From positions 1 through 64,000 of the forward strand of contig JAGXRP010000044.1 in the NCBI GenBank assembly GCA_018335795.1: DNA of 64,000 nt. Direction: 5' to 3'. The notes under the pieces were generated by a model. That model saw only the letters and a list, made by a program, of their open reading frames with translations, did not search any database and was not told the DNA's origin. Positions 5,762 to 14,992 of the stretch are shown here, one piece after another. The stretch's first letter is position 1. Each line of letters starts with the position of its first letter. Made by a program: the position numbers and the translations under genes. Source of the DNA: Desulfobulbaceae bacterium. GTDB taxonomy: Bacteria > Bacteroidota > Ignavibacteria > Kapaibacteriales > UBA2268.

Positions 5762-8700
5762 ATGAAAAAGCTTATTTTTTTCTTATTATTTCCTATTCTG
5801 ATTAATTCAATTTTCGCACAAAACCAAATAGTCGAATACGAATATTGGGTTAATGAAGATATTGGAAATAAAATTACTCACTCAGTGGCGCCAACAGCTT
5901 TGCTTGAACTTGAAACCGAGTTAGATTTATCAGCAGTCAATTCCGGTTTTAATACAATTAATATTAGATTCAAAGATAAAGTCGGCAAATTCAGTCCAAC
6001 ATTTTCGCAGCATTTTTTCAAAGCGGGTAAATCAAATGCAGATGCAAATAATATAGTCGAACTTGAATATTGGGTTGATGATGATTATGATTCACACCAA
6101 CGTATTGAAATTGACGGTGGAATTGATATTAACGAATTTGCAGATTTGAAATCCTTGAGCAAGGGTTTTCATACATTGCATATCAGGTTCAAAGATGAGT
6201 CTGATTTGTGGAGTCAGACGATTTCTAAGATATTTTTCAAAGCGGGTTCGGGAAATTCTGATGAAAATTTGATTGTTCATTATCGCTATTGGATTGATGG
6301 AGAATTCGATAATGCGAAAACGGTAAAATTGCAGAAAGCTCTCAAACTGTTTGAGATTAACAGCATCATAGAGCTTCCTGACGAAAGTGCCGAAACATTT
6401 TCGATACAATTCCTCGATACTGCCGGATTATGGAGTAGTGCTTATACAAGGGCTTTCATACCCGAAGCTGAATTTGATATTTTTAATACTATAAACACAT
6501 TCACATTCCAAAATCAGACAACTTTTGGCGGCACTTACAAATGGGACTTTGGCGACGGCAATAAGTCCGAACAAGTGCATCCTTCACATACTTACACAAT
6601 ACCCGGAGTTTATGATGTTTGCTTAATTGCAAATAATAAATTAGGAAGTGACACCTTATGCAAAATTGTTACGGTTAACGGAATTCGCGAAGTCTTTGTA
6701 AAGAGTGCCGGGAATGAAGGTTATGCTACAATCAATGTCTATGGCGGAGGATTTAAAGAAGGAAGTAAAGTTTGGCTCGAAAAAGGTGGAATTAAATATC
6801 TGGATCCGGAAAGTGTTCGACTGTCTCAACTCGATGCATTGGAAGCAAGATTTGATTTAACGGACCAGCCACTAAACACATATGACGTAGTTGTTCAATT
6901 GCCGGACGGTACGAAATGGAAACTTGAAAATGGATTCGAAATCGTTCAAGCTACCAAACCACAACCTTATGCTAATTTCAATGGTCGAGATAGAATACTA
7001 TTCGGAAGATGGCAAACATATACTATTGATTTTGGAAATACGGGCAATAATGATGCTCTTGGTGTTCCGATATATTTCATGATAACTATGCCTACAAGCA
7101 TTGAAATTGAATTCAAAAACTTGAAAATGTCGCAGAGTGAATATTGGCAATCCAACCCAGAGTATGCTGAATTATTAAATGAGCCCGATTTTATCGAACA
7201 TACAGGCTATTTCGACGGACCTCAAAAAGTCAGATTATACTCATTTTTCGTCCCGATAATCCCTGCTAATTTCAGCGGGCAAATCGAAGTAAGAATCCGA
7301 ACAAACGAAAGCTTTAAAGCCTACACATGGTTTAACGAACCAATGTTTGAAATAGTTCCCGGTGGAATTGTTCTAAAAGATGAAGAGGTTCTGAGTGCTG
7401 CTATTGACAAAAAAACAGCCGCATGTTTGCGTGCAGTTATGTTCCAAGCAATGAAAGACGGAATAGCAGAAGTCGTTAATAATTTAATACCCGGCGTAGG
7501 ATGCGCCAATTCAATTCTTAACCTCACAATGGATCCGGCAGGATATTTGGCACCCGACCCTACAAATCCGGATTATAATCGCCCAAAAACATGGAGAGAA
7601 AAAATTTGGGGATGGGGTGGCACAGTTAAGGATGTTGCTGTGGTAATTGCAGGGTGCGCCAGTGATGCATTGCCACTCAAACAAGCTTATAAAACTGCTG
7701 TTGCCGTTGTGTCGGTCATCAACAATATCTACGGCGGTATTCAAGCCGGCAGAGAGTGTTACACAAAATATGGCAATGGCAAAAAGGACATTGCGGCAGT
7801 AGGGAGTTTTGACCCGAATGAAATTGTTGGGCCCGGTGGCTATGCTTCGGATAATTTTGTCAACACTTACGGATTTGCCTATACTATCTTTTTCGAAAAC
7901 TTAGCAACTGCGACAGCTCCGGCACAAGAAGTTGTCATAATTGATACGCTCGATAGAACAAAGTATGATTTGAATTCTTTCAGTTTCGGTAATTTTTCAT
8001 TTGGCGGCAAAACTTATGCTCCTATGACAGGATTAAAACAATTTACTTTAGATATCGAACCTGAAGGTAGTTTTGGCAATATCGTCCGAGTTAATGCCAA
8101 TTTTGATACCCAAACTGCAATAGCTTACTGGCAATTCATCACACTTGATCCCGAGACAATGGATTTGACAGAAGACCCTGACGGAGGTTTTCTGCCGCCA
8201 AACAAAACTTCGCCGCAAGGAGAAGGCAATGTGTCATATTCTGTTAATTTGCTCAACACTTTGGGGAATGAAGTCGAAATTAATGCGAAAGCTGATATAT
8301 TTTTCGACTTGAATCCTGCAATTACTACAAACAATTATTCCAATAAATTGGATTTGGCACCTCCGACAAGCAAACTGAATTCAATTCATGCAACGTTGCA
8401 AGAGAATTTGTATCGAATCGAGGGAACCAGCAATGATGACGAAAGTGGAGTCAGATACAGAATCATTCACGCTTCGATGGATGGAGGCGAATATATGCCG
8501 ATTGTAACCGGTTATGATGAAACGATTTACGTAGAATTGGACTTAAGCAACACCTACCATTTCTTTAGTCAGGCAATTGATAGTGTGGGCAATGTTGAGC
8601 CAATGAAGTCGAACTATGAAATCACTTCGCTTAACGTCCAATCTGTTGATTATATGACGATTGGATGCGAAGTTTCAATTATGCCAAACCCGACATCCGA

Positions 8701-8920
8701 TAAAATTCAAGTAAAAATTGCTTTGGAAAGACCTTCAGATGTTATAATTTCGATTTATGACCTCAGCGGGCAGGTGATTTTACTACGCAATTTAGGGAAT
8801 ATTTATTCAGATGAATTAATCGAAGAAATTAATTTATCAGAATTTAGCAATGGCAGATACATAGTCAGAGTCAAGACATCGGAGCAAAGTATCATAAAAA
8901 TGTTAAATATTATCAAATAA
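5762..8920 (+). CDS. Large multidomain secreted protein with PKD domain and T9SS C-terminal sorting domain
   Basis: 1052 residues from ATG 5762 (GAGGATA at 5752-5758); in-frame starts upstream lie inside the previous gene. A signal peptide ending SIFAQ is followed by three ~75-residue repeats starting near residues 25, 100 and 173 (EYEYWVNED, ELEYWVDDD, HYRYWIDGE), the first two with the IRFKD..G..S ending and FFKAG. A PKD domain spans ~240-310 (KWDFGDGNKS, HTYTIPGVYDV). An IPT-like segment follows. Near residue 683 comes FDPNEIVGPGGY, as in DUF7619-type domains of long Bacteroidota proteins. The last ~80 residues (IMPNPTSDKIQV, ISIYDLSGQV, NGRYIVRVKT) are a type A sorting domain, directing export by the type IX system and surface attachment. 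The protein is probably cell-surface or secreted; its ligand is unknown. Confidence 0.85.
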   Translation: MKKLIFFLLFPILINSIFAQNQIVEYEYWVNEDIGNKITHSVAPTALLELETELDLSAVNSGFNTINIRFKDKVGKFSPTFSQHFFKAGKSNADANNIVELEYWVDDDYDSHQRIEIDGGIDINEFADLKSLSKGFHTLHIRFKDESDLWSQTISKIFFKAGSGNSDENLIVHYRYWIDGEFDNAKTVKLQKALKLFEINSIIELPDESAETFSIQFLDTAGLWSSAYTRAFIPEAEFDIFNTINTFTFQNQTTFGGTYKWDFGDGNKSEQVHPSHTYTIPGVYDVCLIANNKLGSDTLCKIVTVNGIREVFVKSAGNEGYATINVYGGGFKEGSKVWLEKGGIKYLDPESVRLSQLDALEARFDLTDQPLNTYDVVVQLPDGTKWKLENGFEIVQATKPQPYANFNGRDRILFGRWQTYTIDFGNTGNNDALGVPIYFMITMPTSIEIEFKNLKMSQSEYWQSNPEYAELLNEPDFIEHTGYFDGPQKVRLYSFFVPIIPANFSGQIEVRIRTNESFKAYTWFNEPMFEIVPGGIVLKDEEVLSAAIDKKTAACLRAVMFQAMKDGIAEVVNNLIPGVGCANSILNLTMDPAGYLAPDPTNPDYNRPKTWREKIWGWGGTVKDVAVVIAGCASDALPLKQAYKTAVAVVSVINNIYGGIQAGRECYTKYGNGKKDIAAVGSFDPNEIVGPGGYASDNFVNTYGFAYTIFFENLATATAPAQEVVIIDTLDRTKYDLNSFSFGNFSFGGKTYAPMTGLKQFTLDIEPEGSFGNIVRVNANFDTQTAIAYWQFITLDPETMDLTEDPDGGFLPPNKTSPQGEGNVSYSVNLLNTLGNEVEINAKADIFFDLNPAITTNNYSNKLDLAPPTSKLNSIHATLQENLYRIEGTSNDDESGVRYRIIHASMDGGEYMPIVTGYDETIYVELDLSNTYHFFSQAIDSVGNVEPMKSNYEITSLNVQSVDYMTIGCEVSIMPNPTSDKIQVKIALERPSDVIISIYDLSGQVILLRNLGNIYSDELIEEINLSEFSNGRYIVRVKTSEQSIIKMLNIIK

Positions 8921-8942
8921 TATTTAATCACGGAAATTGAAT

Positions 8943-8970
8943 AACCCGTCGTAAAATACGGCGGGTTTTC
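8943..8970 (+). terminator. Rho-independent terminator
   Basis: Stem aacccgtcgta / tacggcgggtt with a short A-rich loop, followed by ttttcttt. It lies 22 bp after the T9SS protein stop. The stem is symmetric and sits between convergent genes, so it may also serve the minus-strand glycan operon that ends at 8978. Confidence 0.8.
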
Positions 8971-8977
8971 TTTTACA

Positions 8978-9718
8978 TCACATCTTCAATTTCATAAAAA
9001 GAGATTCGGGGACGGATTTGACTATACACATGATTAAACGCCAAAAGCCCGGAACATATATCACACCAGATTTTCCGGCTTTCATAGCTTCGAAAATTTT
9101 CTTTCCGACAGCAGGGTAAGATGCGAAAAGGAAGTTTTTGGGTACGTGTGATGTCATCGGCGTGTCCACAAAACCCGGTTTGATTGTCAGCACAGATACG
9201 CCCTTGTGGAACATTCGATTGCGTAAACCCTGAAAATATGTGCTGACAAAACCTTTAGCTGCGCCGTAAATGTAGTTGCTTTGTCTGCCACGGTCACCTG
9301 CCACACTGCTTATCACTGCAATCATTCCTTTGCCCAAAGGTTCGAAATAATTTGCCGCAATTGTAGCCAAATTAACCACAGAAACGCCATTTGCCACGAT
9401 TTCGCGATTGATTGCATCCAAATTACTCGCGATTTTTTCTTGGTCGGGTAATGTGCCGTGTGCTATTAAAACGGCATCAATCGCTCCGGCATTTGCAAGT
9501 GCTTCATCAAACGATTTTTGATATGTTGCATCGTCAATCGCATCGAAATAAAATGTTGAGACGTCTGCCGAATAGCGTGTTTTCAGGTCGTTCGCTAAAT
9601 CATTTAATTTATTCTCATTCTTTGCCACGAGTAATAATTTCCATTTATCTAGAGCGAAATTAACGGCTGTAGCTTGAGCTATTGCAGATGTGGCACCATA
9701 AATTAATACTGTTTTCAT
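8978..9718 (-). CDS. Short-chain dehydrogenase, DprE2-like (decaprenyl-P-2-keto-erythro-pentose reductase)
   Basis: 246 residues starting at ATG 9718 (a longer in-frame start at 9745 overlaps the upstream gene). Rossmann glycine motif GATSAIA at residues 8-14, IAHGT near 86-89, catalytic Ser near 138 and YGAAK at 151-155 (YxxxK). The GATSAIAQ form and the gene order, directly behind a DprE1-like oxidase, fit DprE2, which reduces the 2-keto intermediate to decaprenylphospho-arabinose. Last gene of the minus-strand glycan operon, 2 bp from its neighbour. SDR membership is certain; the specific substrate rests on context. Confidence 0.8.
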   Translation of the reverse strand: MKTVLIYGATSAIAQATAVNFALDKWKLLLVAKNENKLNDLANDLKTRYSADVSTFYFDAIDDATYQKSFDEALANAGAIDAVLIAHGTLPDQEKIASNLDAINREIVANGVSVVNLATIAANYFEPLGKGMIAVISSVAGDRGRQSNYIYGAAKGFVSTYFQGLRNRMFHKGVSVLTIKPGFVDTPMTSHVPKNFLFASYPAVGKKIFEAMKAGKSGVIYVPGFWRLIMCIVKSVPESLFMKLKM

Positions 9719-9720
9719 AA

Positions 9721-11016
9721 TTATTCCTTTGTTACTCTTTTCCAAAAACTTGAGGAAAATTTAGGGTCTATATATTTTGCGAAATCCGTCCATTGCGGAT
9801 AAAATGCTTTGAAATTCTCAGGTGACATTCGGGCGTCTTTGCAAGGATAGACCACTCCTCCGACTGAGTTGACTATATTATCGGATTCGTCTAATATCTT
9901 GAGCAATGCATCGCCTATCATTTTGAAATCTATGGCGAGCGTGACACCTTCGCGTGGAAATGACATCATACCGGGCGATTTTATATTTCCGAATGTTTTT
10001 AAAACAGTCAAAAAAGATGATAGTTTTGAGCGTGTAATTAAATTAAATATTTCCTTCAATACATTAATATAATTATCGAATGGAATTACAAATTGATATT
10101 GCACAAAGCCTTTTTTCCCATATGCTTTATTCCAACCATCAACTGCATCAAGCGGATAGAAAAATGGCTCGAAAGATACATCTGCCTTTTTAATTCGCGA
10201 TAATTGTTTATTATAATATAATGTATTAAATGCTTTTACGGTTAACGGATTAATTAATTCCATATTTAATGGAAATGGTAACATTTTGCCATTTGTGGAC
10301 TTATACGGTTTTTGTCTGCTTTTGGGAGCGAAATTACCTCGATTATATAATCCTCTGCCCGGCACTGATGTATCAACCCAAGCAACGGTATAATTGTAAT
10401 TTTCTGAATTTTGCGTAATATCGAAAAATTCTTCAAAAGTGCGAAATTTAATACTTTCAGATTCGATTATAGGTCCCGGGCATTCCACAGTTTGGAAGCT
10501 AACTTTTGTAATAATGCCGGTAAGTCCAAGCCCGCCAATTGTAGCAGCAAATAATTCAGAATTAATTGTTTTGGAGCATTGAAGCAATGTTCCGTCCGAA
10601 CGGAGCAATTCAAGCTCTGTGACGTGACAACCAAATGTGCCTGCCTTATGATGATTTTTGCCATGTACATCATTTGCGATTGCACCACCAAGAGTTACAT
10701 ATTTTGTGCCCGGAGTGACCGGCAAAAAACGTCCGCGAGGAAGCAAAAAGTCTATGCAATCAGCCAAAGTGGCTCCGGCGTAGCAAGTCAAAATACCTGT
10801 TTCTTCATCATAATTAATAAATTTATTAATTCCGGAAATATCGAGTAGTGTTCCACCGTCAATTAAGCAACTATCGCCATAGCTTTTACCCAAACCATAA
10901 GGCAAAATATCGCCTTTAATTTCTCCAATATTTTGTAAGTCATTATACCAAAAATATTTGATTAGATTTTGATTGCTTTGTTTGGGGTAATTTCCAAATG
11001 ATAATGTTGTTTCCAT
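9721..11016 (-). CDS. FAD-linked oxidase, DprE1-like (decaprenylphospho-ribose 2'-oxidase)
   Basis: 431 residues. FAD-binding-4 (VAO/PCMH) features: LPYGLGKSYGDSC at 39-50 and PGTKYVTLGGAIANDVHGK at 102-120, with the NDVHGKNHH stretch typical of DprE1 and of the related arabinose oxidases. The C-terminal GGVVYPCKDARMSP resembles the DprE1 active-site segment with its conserved Lys (K393 here). The family oxidises the 2'-OH of decaprenylphospho-ribose. At the position that I align to mycobacterial Cys387 (the target of benzothiazinone drugs) there is Ala (A361, in GVTLAIDF). The ATG shares one base with the stop of the upstream UbiA-type gene (TAATG), a translational coupling that supports a joint pathway. 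Confidence 0.8.
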   Translation of the reverse strand: METTLSFGNYPKQSNQNLIKYFWYNDLQNIGEIKGDILPYGLGKSYGDSCLIDGGTLLDISGINKFINYDEETGILTCYAGATLADCIDFLLPRGRFLPVTPGTKYVTLGGAIANDVHGKNHHKAGTFGCHVTELELLRSDGTLLQCSKTINSELFAATIGGLGLTGIITKVSFQTVECPGPIIESESIKFRTFEEFFDITQNSENYNYTVAWVDTSVPGRGLYNRGNFAPKSRQKPYKSTNGKMLPFPLNMELINPLTVKAFNTLYYNKQLSRIKKADVSFEPFFYPLDAVDGWNKAYGKKGFVQYQFVIPFDNYINVLKEIFNLITRSKLSSFLTVLKTFGNIKSPGMMSFPREGVTLAIDFKMIGDALLKILDESDNIVNSVGGVVYPCKDARMSPENFKAFYPQWTDFAKYIDPKFSSSFWKRVTKE

Positions 11017-12440
11017 TATAACATTCCAATTACGGATAAAATAAAAATAATCATAATTACGAGATGGCTGGCTTTATCACGAATTGCAAAGACAACAGGG
11101 TCATGATGAATATGCCCCCGATTGGCTAATAGCCAAGTACGTGTAATCCAATATAATATCACAGGGGCGATAAGATACATTACTACATGATTTTTGTAAA
11201 GAACGACAATTGCCGGAGAATTAATATAAAGCACATAAACAAGAACTGAGATTAATCCGGAAGCAACACCAATTATCATCATCAAAGTTGTATCGTCTGT
11301 ATTATATCCGCGAACGGATTTGTTTGAGTTGTTCAATTCGATAGACCTCAGCTCTATAAATCTCTTTAAACTTGCCAGCGATAGGAAGAAAAACATCGAA
11401 AATGACAGCAACCAATGTGAAATCAAAGTATCGGTAGCCACTCCGCCGAGCAATAGACGCAAAGTATATAATCCGGCCAAAATTATTATATCTGCCATAT
11501 TCAGTCGTTTGAACCATAATGAATATAATACAGTTACGACAAAATAAAGCAATATCACACCCATTGTATCAAAACCTTTGGCGAAATAAGCTAAAAGTAC
11601 GGCTATTACAAACAATACAGGAACAAGTTTTGCAGCGGTTAGTATTTTTAGTCTGCCGGATGCAAGAGGGCGATTTTTCTTGTCAATATGCTTACGGTCT
11701 GCTTCGATATCGAATAAATCATTGATAACATAAATTGCAGATGCCATAAAACTCAAAGCAAAAAATGTCAGCGTACTGCTGATTACCATGCTTTGGTCTA
11801 TGACATGGGCAAGCAACATCGGCAAAAATACAAGCGTGTTCTTAACCCATTGATAGACTCGAAGTTGTTCTGTTAATATTTTTAATTTCGATTTGGATTT
11901 ATCGTCTATGATTTGCGTTGCAGCACTTTGGAATTCATTCTTGATTTCGTCAGAACAATTGACTAATATTTTGCCATTAGAATTTTGCCATACAAATCGG
12001 TCTTTGTAGCTGTCGCCTATGTAATCAAACTGTCCTTTGCCAAATCGTTTGACTAATAAATTGGATTTCGTTTTCCCGACGAGATTTATTCCATCCCTTG
12101 AAGCAATTGTTTCTTTAAAAAAAGTAAATCTCTCGCCGACTTTTTCCGCAATAGTATGATACGATGCCGTAACTAAATATACTTCTCTACCGGCGGCATG
12201 AGCGGCTTCGGAAATTCGGATGATTTCCTCATTGTAGGGTAAAATATCAACATTTGGTCCAACTCGCTTTGCCAATTGTTCTTTCAGCTCATATCGCCCT
12301 TTCATCAACCAAATAGGGAGCATGAAAATATAGAAAATATTCTTTTTCAGCAACAAAAAAATTGACTCGAACATAATATCAGTTCGAATCAAAGTGCCGT
12401 CCAAATCAACACAAAGTGGGTATTTATTCAAATCTTGCAT
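11016..12440 (-). CDS. HAD phosphatase-UbiA prenyltransferase fusion (decaprenyl-phosphate phosphoribosyltransferase-like)
   Basis: 474 residues with two domains. Residues ~1-185 are a HAD-type hydrolase: DLDGT at 12-16, TAS near 91-93, K near 133 and IGDSYKD at 141-147. Residues ~190-474 are a UbiA membrane prenyltransferase with NDLFDIEAD at 240-248, KNRPLASG just after it, and RGYNTDD further on, plus about eight membrane segments. UbiA proteins of this subtype transfer phosphoribose from PRPP to a polyprenyl phosphate; the HAD domain would remove the 5-phosphate, making polyprenylphospho-ribose for the DprE1/DprE2 pair that follows. Fused forms occur in other Gram-negative arabinose loci. 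It starts 3 bp after the glf stop. Confidence 0.82.
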   Translation of the reverse strand: MQDLNKYPLCVDLDGTLIRTDIMFESIFLLLKKNIFYIFMLPIWLMKGRYELKEQLAKRVGPNVDILPYNEEIIRISEAAHAAGREVYLVTASYHTIAEKVGERFTFFKETIASRDGINLVGKTKSNLLVKRFGKGQFDYIGDSYKDRFVWQNSNGKILVNCSDEIKNEFQSAATQIIDDKSKSKLKILTEQLRVYQWVKNTLVFLPMLLAHVIDQSMVISSTLTFFALSFMASAIYVINDLFDIEADRKHIDKKNRPLASGRLKILTAAKLVPVLFVIAVLLAYFAKGFDTMGVILLYFVVTVLYSLWFKRLNMADIIILAGLYTLRLLLGGVATDTLISHWLLSFSMFFFLSLASLKRFIELRSIELNNSNKSVRGYNTDDTTLMMIIGVASGLISVLVYVLYINSPAIVVLYKNHVVMYLIAPVILYWITRTWLLANRGHIHHDPVVFAIRDKASHLVIMIIFILSVIGML

Positions 12441-12442
12441 TA

Positions 12443-13567
12443 TTATCTTAAATGTGCTATACTTTTTTCAAATTTCTGAAGTGTAACCCCTACAATTTGG
12501 TCCATATTATAATATTTATAATCTGCCAATCTGCCCACAAAAATCACATTTTTGAGTTTTTCGGCATCGGCAGCATATTTCTTGTAGATTTCGTCATTTT
12601 CTGCTCGTGGAATTGGGTAATAAGGGTCATTTTCGCCGATTACATATGGTTGCGGATATTCGTAAGCAACAGTTGTGCGATGGTGATTTTGCATTGTCAA
12701 GTGCTTGAACTCGGTGATGCGTGTATAATCATGATTATTTGGGTAATTGATTTGCGCCCCCGATTGGAATTGCTCCATATCGAAATTGACAAGTGAGAAT
12801 TTCAAACTTCTGTACGGTAGTTCCCCATGGGAATAATCAAAAAAGTAATCAATTGGACCTGAATATATGATTTTATCGAATTTGATATCGTCAATAATTT
12901 CTTTATAATCAGTTTTCAAAAGTATTCTGATGTTTTTGTTAGCAATGATTTTCTTGAACATTTCTGTATAACCATACTTGGGAATACCTTGGTAAGTATC
13001 TTGGAAATATCTATCGTCGCGTGAAATGAAAACAGGAACGCGTGAAGTAACCGTATAATCCAATTCGTCGGGTTTCAAGCCCCATTGCTTGATAGTATAA
13101 CCAAGGAAAACATTTTTGTAGATATATTCTGCAAGAAATTTAATATCCGCGTCATCGGTTTCACGCATTTTCAAAATCGGAATTTTCAGTCCAAAACCAT
13201 AATATCCGATGAGTTTATTTTCTAATTTTTGGGCAAAATCCGGTGGGAAAACTGTGTATAATGAGTTCAGATTGAAAGGAACAGGAACTAATTTACCTTC
13301 GACAACTGCTTTGACATGATGAACGTAGGGATTCCATTCGGTATATTGCGACAAATAATCCCATACTTTTTTTGATGATGTATGAAAAATATGCGGTCCG
13401 TATTTATGCACGAGCAAACCTGCTTCGTCATAGTAATCATAAGCATTGCCGGCGATGTGGTCTCGTTTGTCAACAATCAGAACTTTTTTGCCTAATTCAC
13501 TCGTGATGCGTTCTGCCATAACGCATCCGGCATAGCCCGCACCAACTATCAGATAATCAAATTTCAT
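12443..13567 (-). CDS. glf: UDP-galactopyranose mutase
   Basis: 374 residues, typical length. N-terminal FAD Rossmann motif YLIVGAGYAGCVMAE, then DKRDHIAGNAYDYYD, HKYGPHIFHTSSKKVWDYL (the conserved substrate-lid region), and PVPFNLNSL. The C-terminal part carries YEYPQPYVIGENDPYYPIPR and VGRLADYKYYNMDQIV, both strongly conserved in Glf. The enzyme interconverts UDP-galactopyranose and UDP-galactofuranose, so the operon is expected to make a galactofuranose-containing glycan. Overlaps the flippase gene by 4 bp. Confidence 0.95.
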   Translation of the reverse strand: MKFDYLIVGAGYAGCVMAERITSELGKKVLIVDKRDHIAGNAYDYYDEAGLLVHKYGPHIFHTSSKKVWDYLSQYTEWNPYVHHVKAVVEGKLVPVPFNLNSLYTVFPPDFAQKLENKLIGYYGFGLKIPILKMRETDDADIKFLAEYIYKNVFLGYTIKQWGLKPDELDYTVTSRVPVFISRDDRYFQDTYQGIPKYGYTEMFKKIIANKNIRILLKTDYKEIIDDIKFDKIIYSGPIDYFFDYSHGELPYRSLKFSLVNFDMEQFQSGAQINYPNNHDYTRITEFKHLTMQNHHRTTVAYEYPQPYVIGENDPYYPIPRAENDEIYKKYAADAEKLKNVIFVGRLADYKYYNMDQIVGVTLQKFEKSIAHLR

Positions 13568-14979
13568 TTCTTCAAATACCCCTTAATTTCGTTGAAATCA
13601 ACCAACTTAGTGTATAAATAAATCAAAATACATGCCGTAACTGTTACAGAGACGGATAAATACATGTTTAGTCCAAGTGCCATCATAACAAATCCGGGCG
13701 ATACTCCAATAAGAGTTGCTGTGAAAGCTTTTGCCAAATTGGAAAGATACAAATTACCATGAGTCTTTTTGAATAAGAAAAGCATCATTGTTAAAACTGA
13801 AAGTTCGCTGAAAATTGTTGCAATCGCAGCGCCATACAAACCATAAACTGGTATCAAAAGCATGTTCACGATTAAATTCAAAGTCAAGCCGATTAATGTA
13901 GCGTTGATTACCTTATTCTCATGTTTCCATGCTATCAAGGGTTGGAAATAATTCACTACGACATATTGTAGAAATATAGTTATCGATAAAATTTTCAAAG
14001 CTCCTGATGATTCTGCGTATTTTTGTCCCAGCAGTACAACAATTAAATCGGAAAAAAGAAATAAATTCAAGCCAATGAATGAACCCAAAAGAAAGTTAAT
14101 CCGAGAAAAAATGCTGACTACTTTATCCCTTTCTTCAAAGTTCGTAGCTCGTGAAATTTTTGGGAAAAAAGCTGATTGAAGGATTATCGTTGGCAGAAGT
14201 AAAAAAGCGAGCAATTGGTGCGCTGCCGCAAAAATTCCTGTTTCGCGGTCCCCCCTAATTATACCGAGCATCGTTATGTCAATGTTATTGTACATCGTTG
14301 CGATTAAGAAAATCAATCCAATGCTGAATGATTGGCGGAGCAGACTAATGATGAAAGTTCTATCGAAAGAAAAGTCAATTTTGCCGAAGGTGCTTTTGTA
14401 ATGAACAAACATCCAAACAGAATTAATCAAGAACGATAAGGTTATTATTATGATTGCCATTTCAACATCGCTTTCGCTCTTGACAAACAATATAATACCA
14501 ACCAAATTCAAAACACCTGTGACAAGCGACCTGATTGCGATAATGTGCATCTTTTCGACAGCCATATATACCCAATTCAATAAAGTCGCTTGACCAAAAA
14601 GCAGTGCACCGTAAATATATATCATTCTCTTAGTAACATCAGAAATCGGCGAATATGAATCAATTATCTGAGTGGTAATGATTATACCGATATAACCTAA
14701 CGTGGCAAATACTATTCGGAGCATCAAAATCGAACCGACATATTTTGGCAGCAATGCTCGATTGCGTGCTACATCACGTATGCCTGCTTGGTCGAACCCG
14801 AGCATGACTATTATAAAAAAGTACTGGACGATGGATTTGGCAAAACTCAAAGCACCATTACTTTCAGGACCGATTGTACTTATTAGATATAAGGTATATA
14901 TAACAGCCAAACCTTTAGCGGAGATTTCGGCTGTGCCCATTGAAAGTATATTTTTTACAATTTGATTTGAGTTGCTCAT
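13564..14979 (-). CDS. Polysaccharide flippase, Wzx/MVF-type
   Basis: 471 residues from ATG 14979 (TTG 14985 is also in frame and gives two more residues). About 12-14 hydrophobic segments over the whole length. The start MSNSNQIVKNILSMGTAEIS and the GFDQAGIRDVARN loop are typical of oligosaccharide flippases of the Wzx/RfbX group, where a GLxxxxxR-type segment follows the second helix. It should move lipid-linked oligosaccharide across the inner membrane. No polymerase or ligase gene is visible next to it. Confidence 0.85.
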   Translation of the reverse strand: MSNSNQIVKNILSMGTAEISAKGLAVIYTLYLISTIGPESNGALSFAKSIVQYFFIIVMLGFDQAGIRDVARNRALLPKYVGSILMLRIVFATLGYIGIIITTQIIDSYSPISDVTKRMIYIYGALLFGQATLLNWVYMAVEKMHIIAIRSLVTGVLNLVGIILFVKSESDVEMAIIIITLSFLINSVWMFVHYKSTFGKIDFSFDRTFIISLLRQSFSIGLIFLIATMYNNIDITMLGIIRGDRETGIFAAAHQLLAFLLLPTIILQSAFFPKISRATNFEERDKVVSIFSRINFLLGSFIGLNLFLFSDLIVVLLGQKYAESSGALKILSITIFLQYVVVNYFQPLIAWKHENKVINATLIGLTLNLIVNMLLIPVYGLYGAAIATIFSELSVLTMMLFLFKKTHGNLYLSNLAKAFTATLIGVSPGFVMMALGLNMYLSVSVTVTACILIYLYTKLVDFNEIKGYLKK

Positions 14980-14992
14980 TGGCAAACAAATA

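Noticed and set aside
6092-8334. Minus-strand open frames within the T9SS protein gene
   Set aside because: They are the antisense of repeats and domains identified on the plus strand; none resembles a known family.
11320-11725. Plus-strand open frames inside the UbiA fusion gene
   Set aside because: They are shadows of a well-conserved minus-strand gene and have no ribosome-binding sites.
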